Shown: piece after piece, positions 9,201 to 15,640 of the stretch
Layout of the letters: each line of letters starts with the position of its first letter
Position numbering within the stretch: the stretch's first letter is position 1
DNA from: Silene noctiflora
Taxonomy: Eukaryota; Streptophyta; Magnoliopsida; Caryophyllales; Caryophyllaceae
DNA length: 22,503 nucleotides
Direction of reading: 5' to 3'
Assembly (NCBI GenBank): GCA_009801015.1
Contig: VHZZ01002178.1
Coordinates: forward strand, 46,043 to 68,545
The notes under the pieces: generated by a model
Databases searched by the model: none
What the model was told of the DNA's origin: nothing
The model's input: only the letters and a program-made list of their open reading frames with translations
Translations under genes and position numbers: made by a program

Positions 9201-12200
9201 AAAGAGACTTTTATTTGCAACGAGTTTATTTCATTTACTAGGTGACAAGGGTTTAAGATGATACTTAGATTTTCCCTTGGACACGATATAAATGTTACTC
9301 CTGCCATCATGCTCAACTCTACGATCAAATTGCCACGGCCTTCCCAACAATATATGAAAAACATTCATCGGGATTATATCACATAATATATCGTCTTCAT
9401 ATGGACCTAATTGTAAAGAAACTAAGGCCTGTTTCTAAACCGAAATACCGTTATTACCATCAAGTCAATGCAACTTATACGGTTTAGGGTGGTTTTTCGT
9501 TGGTAATTTCAGATTATCAATCAATACTTTAGATACGACATTGGTACATGAACCTCCATCGATAATAAGATTGCATAGTTGATTATTTACGTAAAAACGA
9601 GAGTGAAACAATTGCTCCCTTTGCTCCTCCTCAGCGTGAGCACCGAACAACTTCGGTGTGGAGGCTTCGAATCACCAACACCTTCTCCTCGCTATAGGGT
9701 TCAACAACGTGTACCTCTTCATCGCTACCTTCTTCTTGCAACAACGCTTTAGATTCAGGTTCTGGAACCACAAAACTCGGAACTAAGACAACCAATTCTT
9801 GAATCGTCAGAGTTCGCTTTTGCGGACATTCATTGGCAATGTGCCCATATCCTTGGCACTTGAAACATCTCCTCAATCTCGCATCCTTTGTTTGAACCGT
9901 TGTACTCTTGCCCTGGTCCTTTGGATCCTCTTTTCGTGCATCTTTGCTACTGGATGTGGTAGCTACTTGTTTCGAGTAAGTCTTGAAAGATTCATGAGCA
10001 TAGGACTTCGTGCCCTTATCCTGCTTTTCGAATTTAAGAGCCAGCCAACCTCCAAACATCGTCAAATCCAGCATAATTCTGGATTTCCACCCGTTTTGCT
10101 AGGTTAGGTTTGAGACCACGAATAAACCGTGTTGTTCTCAATTCCTCTCTCTTTTAAATTGCAAACAATACTCGTAATTCTTTCACATAAACCATGTTGT
10201 TCTCAATTCCTCTTTCGCTTCTAAATCGCAAACAATGCTCGAATTCTTTCACATAATCAGCAACACTCGAGCTTCTTGCTGTTAACTTTAGGTAATTGTC
10301 TTGCTCGTAGTCCCTTGGAAGAAACCTCTTCATGTGATGCTTCTTTAACTTCTCCCAAGTTTCAATTTTCGTTTTTTTGTCCTTCTTACGTTGCCTTATC
10401 AGATTCTCGTACCACAAAGACGCATACTTGGTTAATTTTAAGGTAGCAACCTTAAATTGCTTATGCTCGTCATAGTCTTTGTAATCGAATATCCTCTTTG
10501 CTTACGAATCCAATCGAGAAACTTTTCAGCATCTAGATCCCTATCAAACTTGGGTATGTCGAGTTTTAGGCCTCTCTCATCGTCATTTTTATTTTTCTCC
10601 CTAGATCGTTCTTCTTCTTCTTCAGACTCGAATTGCGTGTCCGAATTTGCGTTGTCTTGCTTCTTCTTATTTTTAGCCAAAACCGTGGCTATGTTCTTTA
10701 CTATGTATGAGATCTGGCCAATCTCTCCTCTCATCGCATCCATATCGTCCTTCCATGATCTTGCTCTGGGCCTCATCTCTAATAGCCATGACTTCCCAAG
10801 AAATCGAAAACCTTGCTCTGGTAACCAATTTGATGTAGAATGAGTAGATTTGAATGAACGAGTTTGAAATTAGTAAACTTGCAGTGGAATTTGTGATTGT
10901 GATTGAAGTTGCAATGTGAGGTTGCTCTTTGTATTTGAGTGAATAACGTGTGATTGTAACAAAGAAGATGATAGATTAGCGAATCTTGTTCTAACCTCGC
11001 AAGGTTATAGCTCGAGCCTTGCAAGGAAGAATATTAATCTAATCTCGCAAGGATTAAACACAAGTTTAACAACAAAAACTGTAAACTTTATTGAATTCTG
11101 AAAATAAGCTAAAAAAATAAGGTCACAAATCGGCCTTATTTATAGTCCTACTCGAAGTCAACAATCTGACTCGAACTCTAATTCCTTAACTTGTGTAAAA
11201 AACTAACTAACTCTTTTCTAAACTAAATAGGAAACTCGATAAATAAAATACTAAAATCAGAGTTAAAAGCTAATAAGACCTACTAGGATTAGAAAATATA
11301 GAGTTTCCTAATTTTATTCGAAAACTAATAACAATTATAAACTAATTAGTACTCCACACGGTCATAGGAAACCGTGTCAGCTACACGGCCTTGTGAACCG
11401 TGTTTTCCAGCCCTCCAACTTCATTGCTCTCCCTTTCAACATCGTCACATATCTCGAACCTATTTTGAAACCTTTTGTAATTTGAGTTACATTTCGACTA
11501 ATGAGCGCTTTATTTTCACTATTTTCCAATGCTCCCGTATCATGTGCTTGGCCGAAAATATCATATAAACCAGGCCCAAACCCTAGTTTGGCCAATCCCA
11601 TGATCACCTTTTGTCCCAACCCTTTAACAAGAGTACAAGACGTACCAAAAAGTACCGAATAAACAGTTAGTCTCTCTTAAAATGGATGTATCCCTCTTAA
11701 CATTAAAAAGAGGTCAACTATCATACTCCCACTTGTACATATAAGATACATAGTAAATATTTTTTTATTTTTTTTCTTACATTTTGCTTTTGTTTTATTC
11801 TAACTATGATATACTCGTCTTAAATAAAAATTTGTGCAGATTAAATACTCCGTATAAGATACTTTGGCTACTTTCATATATATACATCCAGAAATTTTAC
11901 TTCAAATGAACGGAAATTTCAAAATAAAAAAGAGTCAAGATTCTCTCCATTCCCTAAAAAGAGAAGGGGAGTCCATTTCCTTTCAACGGTGTAGATTGCA
12001 TTCTATTTGTATCGAACGGTTTAAGATTTATGCATAGAAATAAAGGATCAATGGATTGTAAAGGAGAAAATATTATTAAATGAATTTGTAAGAGGAAATG
12101 GAGAGAATCTTGATTGAATTGAAAATGTGTCTACACGGTTGAAAAGAGAAATATTATGGGTTATTTTTTATGGTACCCAAATTTTTAGGTCTATGCATGG

Positions 12201-15097
12201 ACAATCCTTGTAATATACTTCTTCTCGATCTTTATTATCCGATTGTACTCCATTAATAGTAAATATTCCCCTCCCCTTTTCTTGATTTTTATATCAAAAG
12301 TAAAGGTAAATAAATGACTAGATCGAAGTGAGTATTTTTCTTCTGCGTTATGACAAAAGAAAAATGGAGACAACAAAATAAATGAGGGAGTACAAAACCT
12401 ACAAGTTTGTAGAAGTATTTGGTTGGTGTTAATTTAAAGAAGGAATATTTGTATTCAGTGGTGGAGCTAGGGGGGGGCTAGCAGGAGCGGCCGCCCCCCT
12501 TGGCGGTTGAGTTTTTTGAAGTTTTTAGTTAAATATTTTGAATTTTTTCCGAGTGTCCCTTATATTATTACCCATCCGCCGCCCCTAAAAATTTTCGCCC
12601 CCCTGAACTCAAATCCTGACTCTGCCATTGATTGTATTGACTACTGAATAACAGATGTGGCATTGCATGTCCTGAAGAACCATTTGGAATTGGCTCTGAT
12701 GCGAGACTGCTCGGGGTTGACAGCATTGCATGCGTTGGCTCGAAGGCCACTGGAGATAGCAGATGGACATAAACCAAGCATTTGGGAAATACTGTCAGGA
12801 CGTTTCGCGACTCAACGTCATGAGCCTAAACCCGTACTAGAACTAACGAAGATGTTGTGGTGTCATATGGTGAAGCAAACCCAGGATGATGTATGTGCAT
12901 CAGTTAAAGATCCATGGCCATTACTATCGTTTTCAGTTGAGTTCGGAAAGGTTGAATTTTTAAGAATTCTAATTCGATATTATCCTCCAATACTATCAAC
13001 CGTAAGAGATGAAAATGGGTACAACATTATCCATCTTGCTGTTATCCACCGTCAACCGGAAATCTTCAACTTGCTATATACGGACGAATTCATTCAACGT
13101 ATCGCAATCTCCTGCAAAGATAAAAAGGGACATAATATGCTCCATTTAGCAGGGAAATTGGCATCTCGCCATTGTCTTAACAATGTATCTGGAGCAGCTT
13201 TACAAATGCAACGTGAGTTACAGTGGTTTCAGGTATTAACATCAACTAGTTTTAAACCCGTGCAAAAATTGCACGGGATTGATTATCAATAATTTGACTA
13301 AAAATATATAAATCATCTAATAAAATTACAAATATAGAAAATATTATTTGTTAATAAAATTAGATGTATATATCTAATAAANTTACAAAATATATTATAA
13401 ATATTTGCTAAATGAAATGCAGAGTAACTATTTAATCTAGAGAAATTAAATTAACAAAAGAAAGTGGAGGACCCTACACACACAAAAAATATATAAAAAA
13501 AAAAAAATCCTAAAAAGTCGAAACCAATAGAAACTCTTTAAAAGAGTTAGCTTTTATACTATGTAGATTCCACTTTATCATTCATCAGCATGACTACATT
13601 TTTGGAGTGGAGATCCTCTCGGTTAGACCTAGCAAAACGGGTCATTTGGGTCGGGTTTGGATTGTGTTAGTTTGGGTCGGGTTAGTTTGGGTCGGGTCAT
13701 TTTGGGTTTGTCATACATTTCGGGTCAGGTTGGGTCGGGTCGGGTAACTTTCGGGATTGGGTCAATTTCGGGTGACCTGTTATCAGGTCATTCGGGTATG
13801 AGTCATTTTCGAGTATGAGTCATTTTGGGTCGAGTTGCTTTTAAATTTAGGCTAAGCACCTTATTTAGTACTATTTTGATAATGAAATACTATTTTGCAA
13901 ATTTATCTATTTATTAGGGAATATTGTAAGCAATGAAACTGAAATTTTGATATATATAATATTAATATGACTTAGTACTTGTCATTTCAGGTCATTTTCG
14001 GTCACTTCAAGTCTTTTGAGATCGGTTTAATTATGAGTCGGCTCTTTTCGGGTTGGGTCAACTCGGGTCGGGTCAACATTGGGTTAGACAAGGTTCAGTT
14101 CGGGTCAATTCGGGTTTCAGGTCGTATTCGGATCAAGCAAGTTCGGGTCATTTTTGGGTCTCAAGTCAGCCTTTTCAGATCGGGTCATTCGGGTCTGATC
14201 CATTTTGCCAGGTCTACTCTTGGTGCTCCAGGTTGCATACTGACATCATCCAAATTTGATCATTTTAAAGTGAATAGTAGTAATATATATATTGAATGTG
14301 GAAAGTTAAAACATGTTATTAGTAGCAAATAGACGAAAATTAAGCAGTGCCCGTTACAGTACAACTCTTTTCTTTCTCCTCGGAATCAGGCCGTTAAGCA
14401 ATGTATTAGCTATAATTACATTGAAGCTCACAATGTGGATAAAGAAACACCTCAAGACTTGTTCAGCAAAGAGCATGAAGAATTAAGGAAGAAAGGGGAA
14501 GACTGGATGAAAAAGACGGCCGAGTCGTGTGCTCTCGTTGCAGCTCTTATCACAACCATGGTCTTCTCAGCAGCCTTCCAGTTGCCCGGTGGTCTTAACG
14601 ACACCGGAAGTCCTGTCCTAGTGAAAAACACATCATTTGTGTTCTTCGCTATGTCGAATGCAGTATCCTTATTCACCTCGACTTCTTCAATATTGGTGTT
14701 TTTATCAATCCTTACTTCCCGATACGCTGAAAGAGACTTCCTCGGATCATTGCCCGTAAAGCTCATGATAGGACTCATCTTGCTACTCATTTCAATAGCA
14801 ACTATGATTGTGGGCTTCACAGTCACATTCTTCATTATATTCCAAGAGGGTTTGAGATGGCCGCCGATTGTAATTGGTATACTTGCCTCAGTTCCAGTTA
14901 TTCTCTTCGCATTTCAACAATTCCCACTTTTGGCAGAAATGTATTACTCGACATACAAATTCACAAACACACTTTTGCCAGGACAACAAAGGGTTTTTAA
15001 TGCTACTTCCACAAAATTACTTGCTTACTATGGCCGCACTCTGGCTGATTTTAATACAGTTCATGGTCAGGCAAGAGACAATAACGAGCTAGGATGA
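2988..15097 (+). CDS. Ankyrin-repeat membrane protein with PGG domain (ACD6/ITN1-like family), 4 exons, 660 aa
   Basis: Joining 2988-3213, 3431-3901, 12655-13232 and 14390-15097 gives one uninterrupted frame of 1983 nt. All six splice sites are GT/AG and the joins fall at phases 1, 1 and 0. The exon 2-3 join yields [14 protein letters not shown], close to the family consensus for this spot, which strongly supports it across an 8.75-kb intron. Order: residues 1-75, Ser/Glu/Ile-rich repeats; about 84-320, ankyrin-type repeats ([58 protein letters not shown]); about 350-400, a further pair ([29 protein letters not shown]); about 455-580, PGG domain with [11 protein letters not shown] and the PGG at 491-493; four predicted membrane segments (about 471-490, 508-533, 548-576, 584-602). 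In the family, ankyrin repeats face the cytosol and bind partners; known members act in immunity, cell death and salt response. The role of this member is unknown. Confidence 0.92.
3030..3155 (+). repeat. 42-bp coding tandem repeat in exon 1 (three full units plus partial flanks)
   Basis: Three units at 3030-3071, 3072-3113 and 3114-3155 encode [28 protein letters not shown] and [15 protein letters not shown] partial unit precedes (SSEIVDIT) and another follows (ASGIDDIA). The units differ at several bases but keep the frame, since 42 is a multiple of three. The repeated peptide is hydrophobic/acidic and low in complexity; I do not recognise it as a known domain. Confidence 0.9.
3326..3352 (+). 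repeat. tRNA-like B-box phrase in intron 1 (possible SINE scrap)
   Basis: Intron 1 (3214-3430) contains ggtcacatgttcgaatcccc, in which GTTCGAATCC matches the Pol III internal B box of tRNAs and tRNA-derived SINEs. No A box, no cloverleaf and no poly-A tail are visible, so it is at most a short fragment of a SINE. Confidence 0.3.
3431..3901 (+). CDS. Ankyrin/PGG gene, exon 2 (ankyrin repeats)
   Basis: Acceptor ..CCTGGTTCAG|AT and donor TTTG|GTAAGT, a near-perfect plant 5' splice site. Encodes residues 76-232 with one base carried to exon 3. It holds the first three clear ankyrin-like units: GDSILHMAV.. at about 116, [20 protein letters not shown] at about 149, and [22 protein letters not shown] at about 184. 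The translation would run on into the intron only to a stop at 3931-3933, which fits an exon ending here. Confidence 0.9.
4049..4520. mobile_element. GC-rich hAT-like element remnant, split by a Stowaway MITE
   Basis: Runs of GGGCCGGGC and GGGCTGGGC at 4060-4120 and GCCCGGCCCGAGG plus GGTCGGGCTG at 4444-4495 stand out in an AT-rich intron. The left edge TAGAGGTGCCTGTTGGG resembles ends of plant hAT elements that carry GGGCC-rich arms. The element is interrupted by the MITE at 4228-4394. The right end and target duplication could not be fixed. It lies in intron 2 of the ankyrin gene. Confidence 0.4.
4228..4394. mobile_element. 167-bp Stowaway MITE
   Basis: TA on both sides (4226-4227 and 4395-4396), with ends CTCCCTCCTATTCTGC and, on the other strand, CTCCCTCCTAATTAGC. 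CTCCCTCC plus a TA duplication is the classic Stowaway signature (Tc1/mariner-derived). It is non-coding and nested in the GC-rich element of intron 2. Confidence 0.85.
4539..4601. mobile_element. Short Stowaway-like remnant
   Basis: CACTCTCTTCTCGATCTTTG at the left and, on the other strand, CTCCCTCTATCTAGGTCAT at the right recall the element at 12218-12332, which shares TTCTCGATCTTT and AAATGA-CTAGAT. At about 63 bp it seems to be an internally deleted copy. The flanking TA is present only in part. Confidence 0.4.
4602..4884. other. Intronic AT-rich stretch with long A-run
   Basis: Contains an interrupted A-run at 4688-4719 and phrases such as TTGACCCAAAATTAC that look like decayed element ends. 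The A-run could be the tail of a LINE or SINE, but nothing upstream of it is recognisable. No gene seen. Confidence 0.4.
4886..5143 (-). mobile_element. 258-bp Stowaway-like MITE (copy B)
   Basis: Flanked by TA at 4884-4885 and 5144-5145. Its ends are CTTCCTCCATTCACCTCTAC and, on the other strand, CTTCCTCCATTCAACTCCAC. The whole element aligns with copy A (1487-1742) in the opposite orientation. It lies in intron 2, about 1 kb after exon 2. Confidence 0.85.
5152..5391. mobile_element. Putative MITE with GGGGTCGTTTGG end (hAT or PIF/Harbinger-like)
   Basis: The left end GGGGTCGTTTGGTTTAAAG and the right end, read on the other strand, TAGTGTTTAGTTGAAGGG form an imperfect inverted pair. Just inside them GGAATGGACT faces GGAATGGAGTT. 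Ends reading GGG..GTTTGGTT are common in plant DNA transposons. The exact boundaries and duplication are unclear. Confidence 0.45.
5392..5879. other. Intronic stretch without recognisable gene
   Basis: Between the MITE and the Ty3/Gypsy element. 5660-5800 has scattered GGCCC/GGGCC phrases (ATGGGCTTCGGCC, TTGGGCCAACTATGGGC, TTGGCCCGGCACG) that suggest an old transposon, but no ends are clear. The last five bases before the LTR (from 5880) are one copy of the TGTGC duplication. Confidence 0.4.
5885..6525 (-). repeat. 3' LTR of the Ty3/Gypsy element (641 bp)
   Basis: Matches 10834-11542 throughout, for example GAATGAGTAGATTTGAATGA and CTTTATTGAATTCTGAAAAT. On the + strand it starts TG and ends CATAA where its partner ends TATCA, so the terminal dinucleotide has mutated. 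It lacks several short insertions present in the other LTR and carries a 23-bp tandem duplication (ACCTACTAGGATTAGG at 6294 and again at 6317). Confidence 0.93.
6526..6542 (-). other. Polypurine tract of the Ty3/Gypsy element
   Basis: Directly inside the 3' LTR the - strand reads TTAAAAAGAACGAGGGAA, a purine-rich stretch in the position where plus-strand DNA synthesis is primed. Sequence and location agree; function is inferred from the family. Confidence 0.7.
6560..7600 (-). pseudogene. Ty3/Gypsy integrase (broken)
   Basis: On the - strand the HHCC zinc finger region is recognisable near 7600-7440 ([12 protein letters not shown], then a CQKAKSS-like end). The catalytic core follows ([20 protein letters not shown] with the first Asp, [11 protein letters not shown] with the second, then a damaged stretch, then [21 protein letters not shown] at 7064-6900). 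The C-terminal GPY/F-like module ([37 protein letters not shown]) ends at about 6560. Integrase joins the element's DNA to the chromosome. An N at 7223 falls within the core. Several stops and shifts disable it. Confidence 0.88.
7553..8098 (-). pseudogene. Ty3/Gypsy RNase H region (longest open piece of pol)
   Basis: Reads [20 protein letters not shown], then [32 protein letters not shown] and VVADALSRR, the standard succession of Ty3/Gypsy RNase H. It degrades the RNA template during reverse transcription. The frame is open for about 180 codons but is separated by a shift from the reverse transcriptase upstream (higher coordinates), and its last third has drifted out of the family pattern. 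Confidence 0.88.
8100..9000 (-). pseudogene. Ty3/Gypsy reverse transcriptase (broken)
   Basis: Conserved blocks can be followed on the - strand through several stops and shifts: [14 protein letters not shown] near 8700-8640, [19 protein letters not shown] near 8610-8550, and the active-site [10 protein letters not shown] at about 8503-8474, whose two Asp are kept. Further on come [15 protein letters not shown] and [19 protein letters not shown] blocks leading into RNase H. A 55-bp tandem duplication disrupts the region just before it (8928-9037). Confidence 0.85.
8928..9037. repeat. 55-bp direct tandem duplication inside the Ty3/Gypsy element
   Basis: TGGTTTGTTAGGCAATGCAG at 8928 recurs as TGGTTTGTTAGGCAATGTAG at 8983, and the following 35 bases also match with a few changes. 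55 is not a multiple of three, so it breaks the pol frame. Confidence 0.9.
9440..9660 (-). pseudogene. Ty3/Gypsy protease
   Basis: The - strand reads [20 protein letters not shown], then [18 protein letters not shown]. The DGGS motif is the retropepsin catalytic site as it appears in many plant Ty3/Gypsy elements (in place of DTG/DSG), followed by the usual HP.PY.L phrase. The enzyme cleaves the Gag-Pol polyprotein. It lies between the zinc knuckle of gag and reverse transcriptase, as expected. Confidence 0.85.
9640..10789 (-). pseudogene. Ty3/Gypsy gag (broken) with CCHC zinc knuckle
   Basis: A likely ATG lies at 10789 on the - strand. Successive pieces in different frames give [57 protein letters not shown], and finally the zinc knuckle [14 protein letters not shown] at about 9870-9829. 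Gag forms the particle and the knuckle binds RNA. At least two frame changes and a 65-bp tandem duplication (10124-10253) interrupt it. Confidence 0.87.
10124..10253. repeat. 65-bp direct tandem duplication inside gag
   Basis: AAACCGTGTTGTTCTCAATT at 10124 recurs as AAACCATGTTGTTCTCAATT at 10189, and both copies continue through a TTCTTTCACATAA block. The copies have diverged by several substitutions and small indels. The unit length shifts the gag frame. Confidence 0.88.
10815..10828 (-). other. Primer-binding site of the Ty3/Gypsy element
   Basis: On the - strand, a few bases inside the 5' LTR, the sequence is TTGGTTACCAGAGC. It resembles the initiator-Met tRNA type site TGGTATCAGAGC with a one-base insertion and a substitution. 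The position is right for priming minus-strand DNA synthesis. Confidence 0.65.
10834..11542 (-). repeat. 5' LTR of the Ty3/Gypsy element (709 bp)
   Basis: Starts TGTAGAATGAG and ends TATCA on the + strand, followed directly by the TGTGC duplication. It is about 70 bp longer than its partner, mainly from extra segments around 10965-11040 (containing inverted CTCGCAAGG / CCTTGCAAGG) and 11360-11440 (CACGG...CCGTG repeats). A transcript of the element would start in this LTR and run antisense to the ankyrin gene. Confidence 0.93.
11548..11934. other. Intronic AT-rich stretch without gene
   Basis: Follows the Ty3/Gypsy insertion; the host sequence resumes at 11543 after the TGTGC duplication. 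The phrases AGTCTCTCTTAAAATGGATG at 11671-11690 and ATACTCGTCTTAAAT at 11811-11825 suggest a worn MITE, but I could not define ends. Otherwise AT-rich with T-runs near 11760. Confidence 0.35.
11935..12113. mobile_element. 179-bp MITE with TCAAGATTCTCTCCATT ends
   Basis: The left end TCAAGATTCTCTCCATTCCC is matched on the other strand by the right end TCAAGATTCTCTCCATTTCC: 19 of 20 bases agree. Such long, well-kept terminal inverted repeats show a DNA-transposon-derived MITE. No target duplication was convincing, so the superfamily is open. Lies in intron 2. Confidence 0.75.
12218..12332. mobile_element. 115-bp Stowaway-like MITE
   Basis: TA flanks at 12216-12217 and 12333-12334. The left end is CTTCTTCTCGATCTTTATT and the right end, read on the other strand, is CTCACTTCGATCTAGTCATT. 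A further pair, TACTCCATTAATAG (12246) and ATGAGGGAGTA (12382-12392), suggests a second overlapping or nested element. Confidence 0.6.
12456..12630. mobile_element. 175-bp hAT-like element next to the exon 3 splice acceptor
   Basis: The ends are CAGTGGTGGAGCTAGGGGG and, on the other strand, CAATGGCAGAGTCAGGATTT. The 8-bp flanks are TTTGTATT (12448-12455) and ATTGTATT (12631-12638), identical at 7 of 8 positions, as expected for an hAT target duplication. C-runs inside both ends pair with G-runs. Exon 3 begins only 24 bp after the element's right end. Confidence 0.8.
12655..13232 (+). CDS. Ankyrin/PGG gene, exon 3
   Basis: Acceptor GAATAACAG|ATGTGG and donor TTTCAG|GTATTA. Encodes residues 233-425, completing the codon split after exon 2 as Asp (DLFD). 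It includes [14 protein letters not shown], a spacer with a long helical stretch, and the ankyrin pair [20 protein letters not shown] and [15 protein letters not shown], then MQRELQWFQ. In this family ELQWF comes just before the PGG part, which matches the phase-0 junction into exon 4. The GTG at 12657 is internal and not a start. Confidence 0.92.
13246..13567 (-). mobile_element. 322-bp non-autonomous Helitron in intron 3
   Basis: On the - strand the element starts TCTACATAGTATAAAAGC right after an A. It ends with a hairpin of 9-bp arms (CCCGTGCAA / TTGCACGGG, 13257-13277), then TTTAAAA, then CTAG followed by T. A 5' TC, a 3' hairpin about 7-12 nt before a CTRR end, and insertion between A and T without duplication are the defining features of Helitrons. 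It encodes nothing. Its 3' end is 13 bp from the 5' splice site of intron 3. One N lies inside at 13382. Confidence 0.85.
13624..14216. mobile_element. 593-bp hAT-like element made of GGGTC repeats
   Basis: The left end is TAGACCTAGCAAAACGGGTC and the right end, on the other strand, is TAGACCTGGCAAAATGGATC (17 of 20 agree). The flanks CTCTCGGT (13616-13623) and CTCTTGGT (14217-14224) match at 7 of 8 positions, giving an 8-bp target duplication. The interior is mostly degenerate TCGGGTCA / TTCGGGTCATT units, in the same sense on both sides of an AT-rich centre. Reading frames across it are by-products of the repeat. It occupies half of intron 3. Confidence 0.85.
14390..15097 (+). CDS. Ankyrin/PGG gene, exon 4 (PGG domain, four membrane segments, stop)
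   Basis: Acceptor GGAATCAG|GCCGTT, phase 0, stop TGA at 15095-15097. Encodes residues 426-660. After a lead ending [20 protein letters not shown] comes the first membrane segment, the PGG motif, and three more membrane segments (see main entry). The tail [18 protein letters not shown].. is polar. About 160 bp of probable 3' leader sequence follow before a tandem foldback element; no clear AATAAA signal is seen. Confidence 0.93.
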   Translation, partial: AVKQCISYNYIEAHNVDKETPQDLFSKEHEELRKKGEDWMKKTAESCALVAALITTMVFSAAFQLPGGLNDTGSPVLVKNTSFVFFAMSNAVSLFTSTSSILVFLSILTSRYAERDFLGSLPVKLMIGLILLLISIATMIVGFTVTFFIIFQEGLRWPPIVIGILASVPVILFAFQQFPLLAEMYYSTYKFTNTLLPGQQRVFNATSTKLLAYYGRTLADFNTVHGQARDNNELG

Positions 15098-15256
15098 TTT
15101 CATTTTTTATTAAATTCATCGATTCCCCATTTACAGAGCTGTATGCATTTTAAACAGTGTGTTCTTCGGCATCAGATAATGTCTTGACGTTATGTTATCT
15201 TAACATTTTCATGCTTAAAAGATTGTTCGTTTATTGTACTTGTACTTTGCATATCC

Positions 15257-15640
15257 TTTTTTCAAACACAAATTCTCATTGAAGACGGACATTATCCTCA
15301 CAAGTTAAAGACGGATAGTATCCTCTCACAATATGCAAGTGACAGTTTCCATGAGATGCTCCATTTCTCCCCCACTTGCCTTATTGTGAGGGGGCACTAT
15401 CCGTCTTCAACTTATGACGGATAGTGTCCGTCACAAGCAAAACGCTTTTTTTCAAACACAAATTCTCATTGAAGACGGACACTATCCGTCACAAGTTGAA
15501 GACGGATAGTACCCCTCTCACAATATGCAAGTGAGACTTTCCATGGGATGCTCCATTTCTCCCCCACTTGCCTTATTGTGAGGGGGGCACTATCCGTCTT
15601 CAACTTATGACGGATAGTGTCCATCACAAGCAAGACGCTT
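15257..15640 (+). repeat. Two tandem copies of a foldback MITE (about 190 bp each)
   Basis: Unit I (15257-15446) and unit II (15447-15640) both begin TTTCAAACACAAATTCTCAT and share the rest, with a few differences. In each, a left arm GAAGACGGACACTATCCGTC..GAAGACGGATAGTAC..TCACAATA pairs with a right arm ending GACGGATAGTGTCCGTCAC, around a spacer with CTCCATTTCTCCCCCACTTG. Because flanking non-palindromic sequence is repeated too, the pair arose by tandem duplication rather than two insertions. A decayed third copy, inverted, is at 1892-2043. Confidence 0.88.

Larger units (their letters stand above)
5885..11542 (-). mobile_element. Ty3/Gypsy LTR retrotransposon, complete but decayed, antisense in intron 2
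   Basis: Two long terminal repeats (5885-6525 and 10834-11542) enclose gag, protease, reverse transcriptase, RNase H and integrase in that order on the - strand, which is the Ty3/Gypsy order. The 5-bp duplication TGTGC stands immediately outside both LTRs (5880-5884 and 11543-11547), proving a single insertion event. A primer-binding site and a polypurine tract are in place. The protein regions carry many stops and frameshifts and the LTRs differ by substitutions and indels, so the element is old and inactive. The integrase ends in a GPY/F-type module with no chromodomain seen. Insertion enlarged intron 2 of the ankyrin gene by 5.66 kb. Confidence 0.95.

Noticed and set aside
13640-14200. Telomeric or satellite array
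   Set aside because: The unit (TCGGGTCA-like) is not the plant telomere repeat, and the block has hAT ends and a target duplication.
13979-14332. 117-codon frame on the + strand
   Set aside because: It runs through the GGGTC repeats of the hAT-like element and past its end; the protein is a translation of the repeat.
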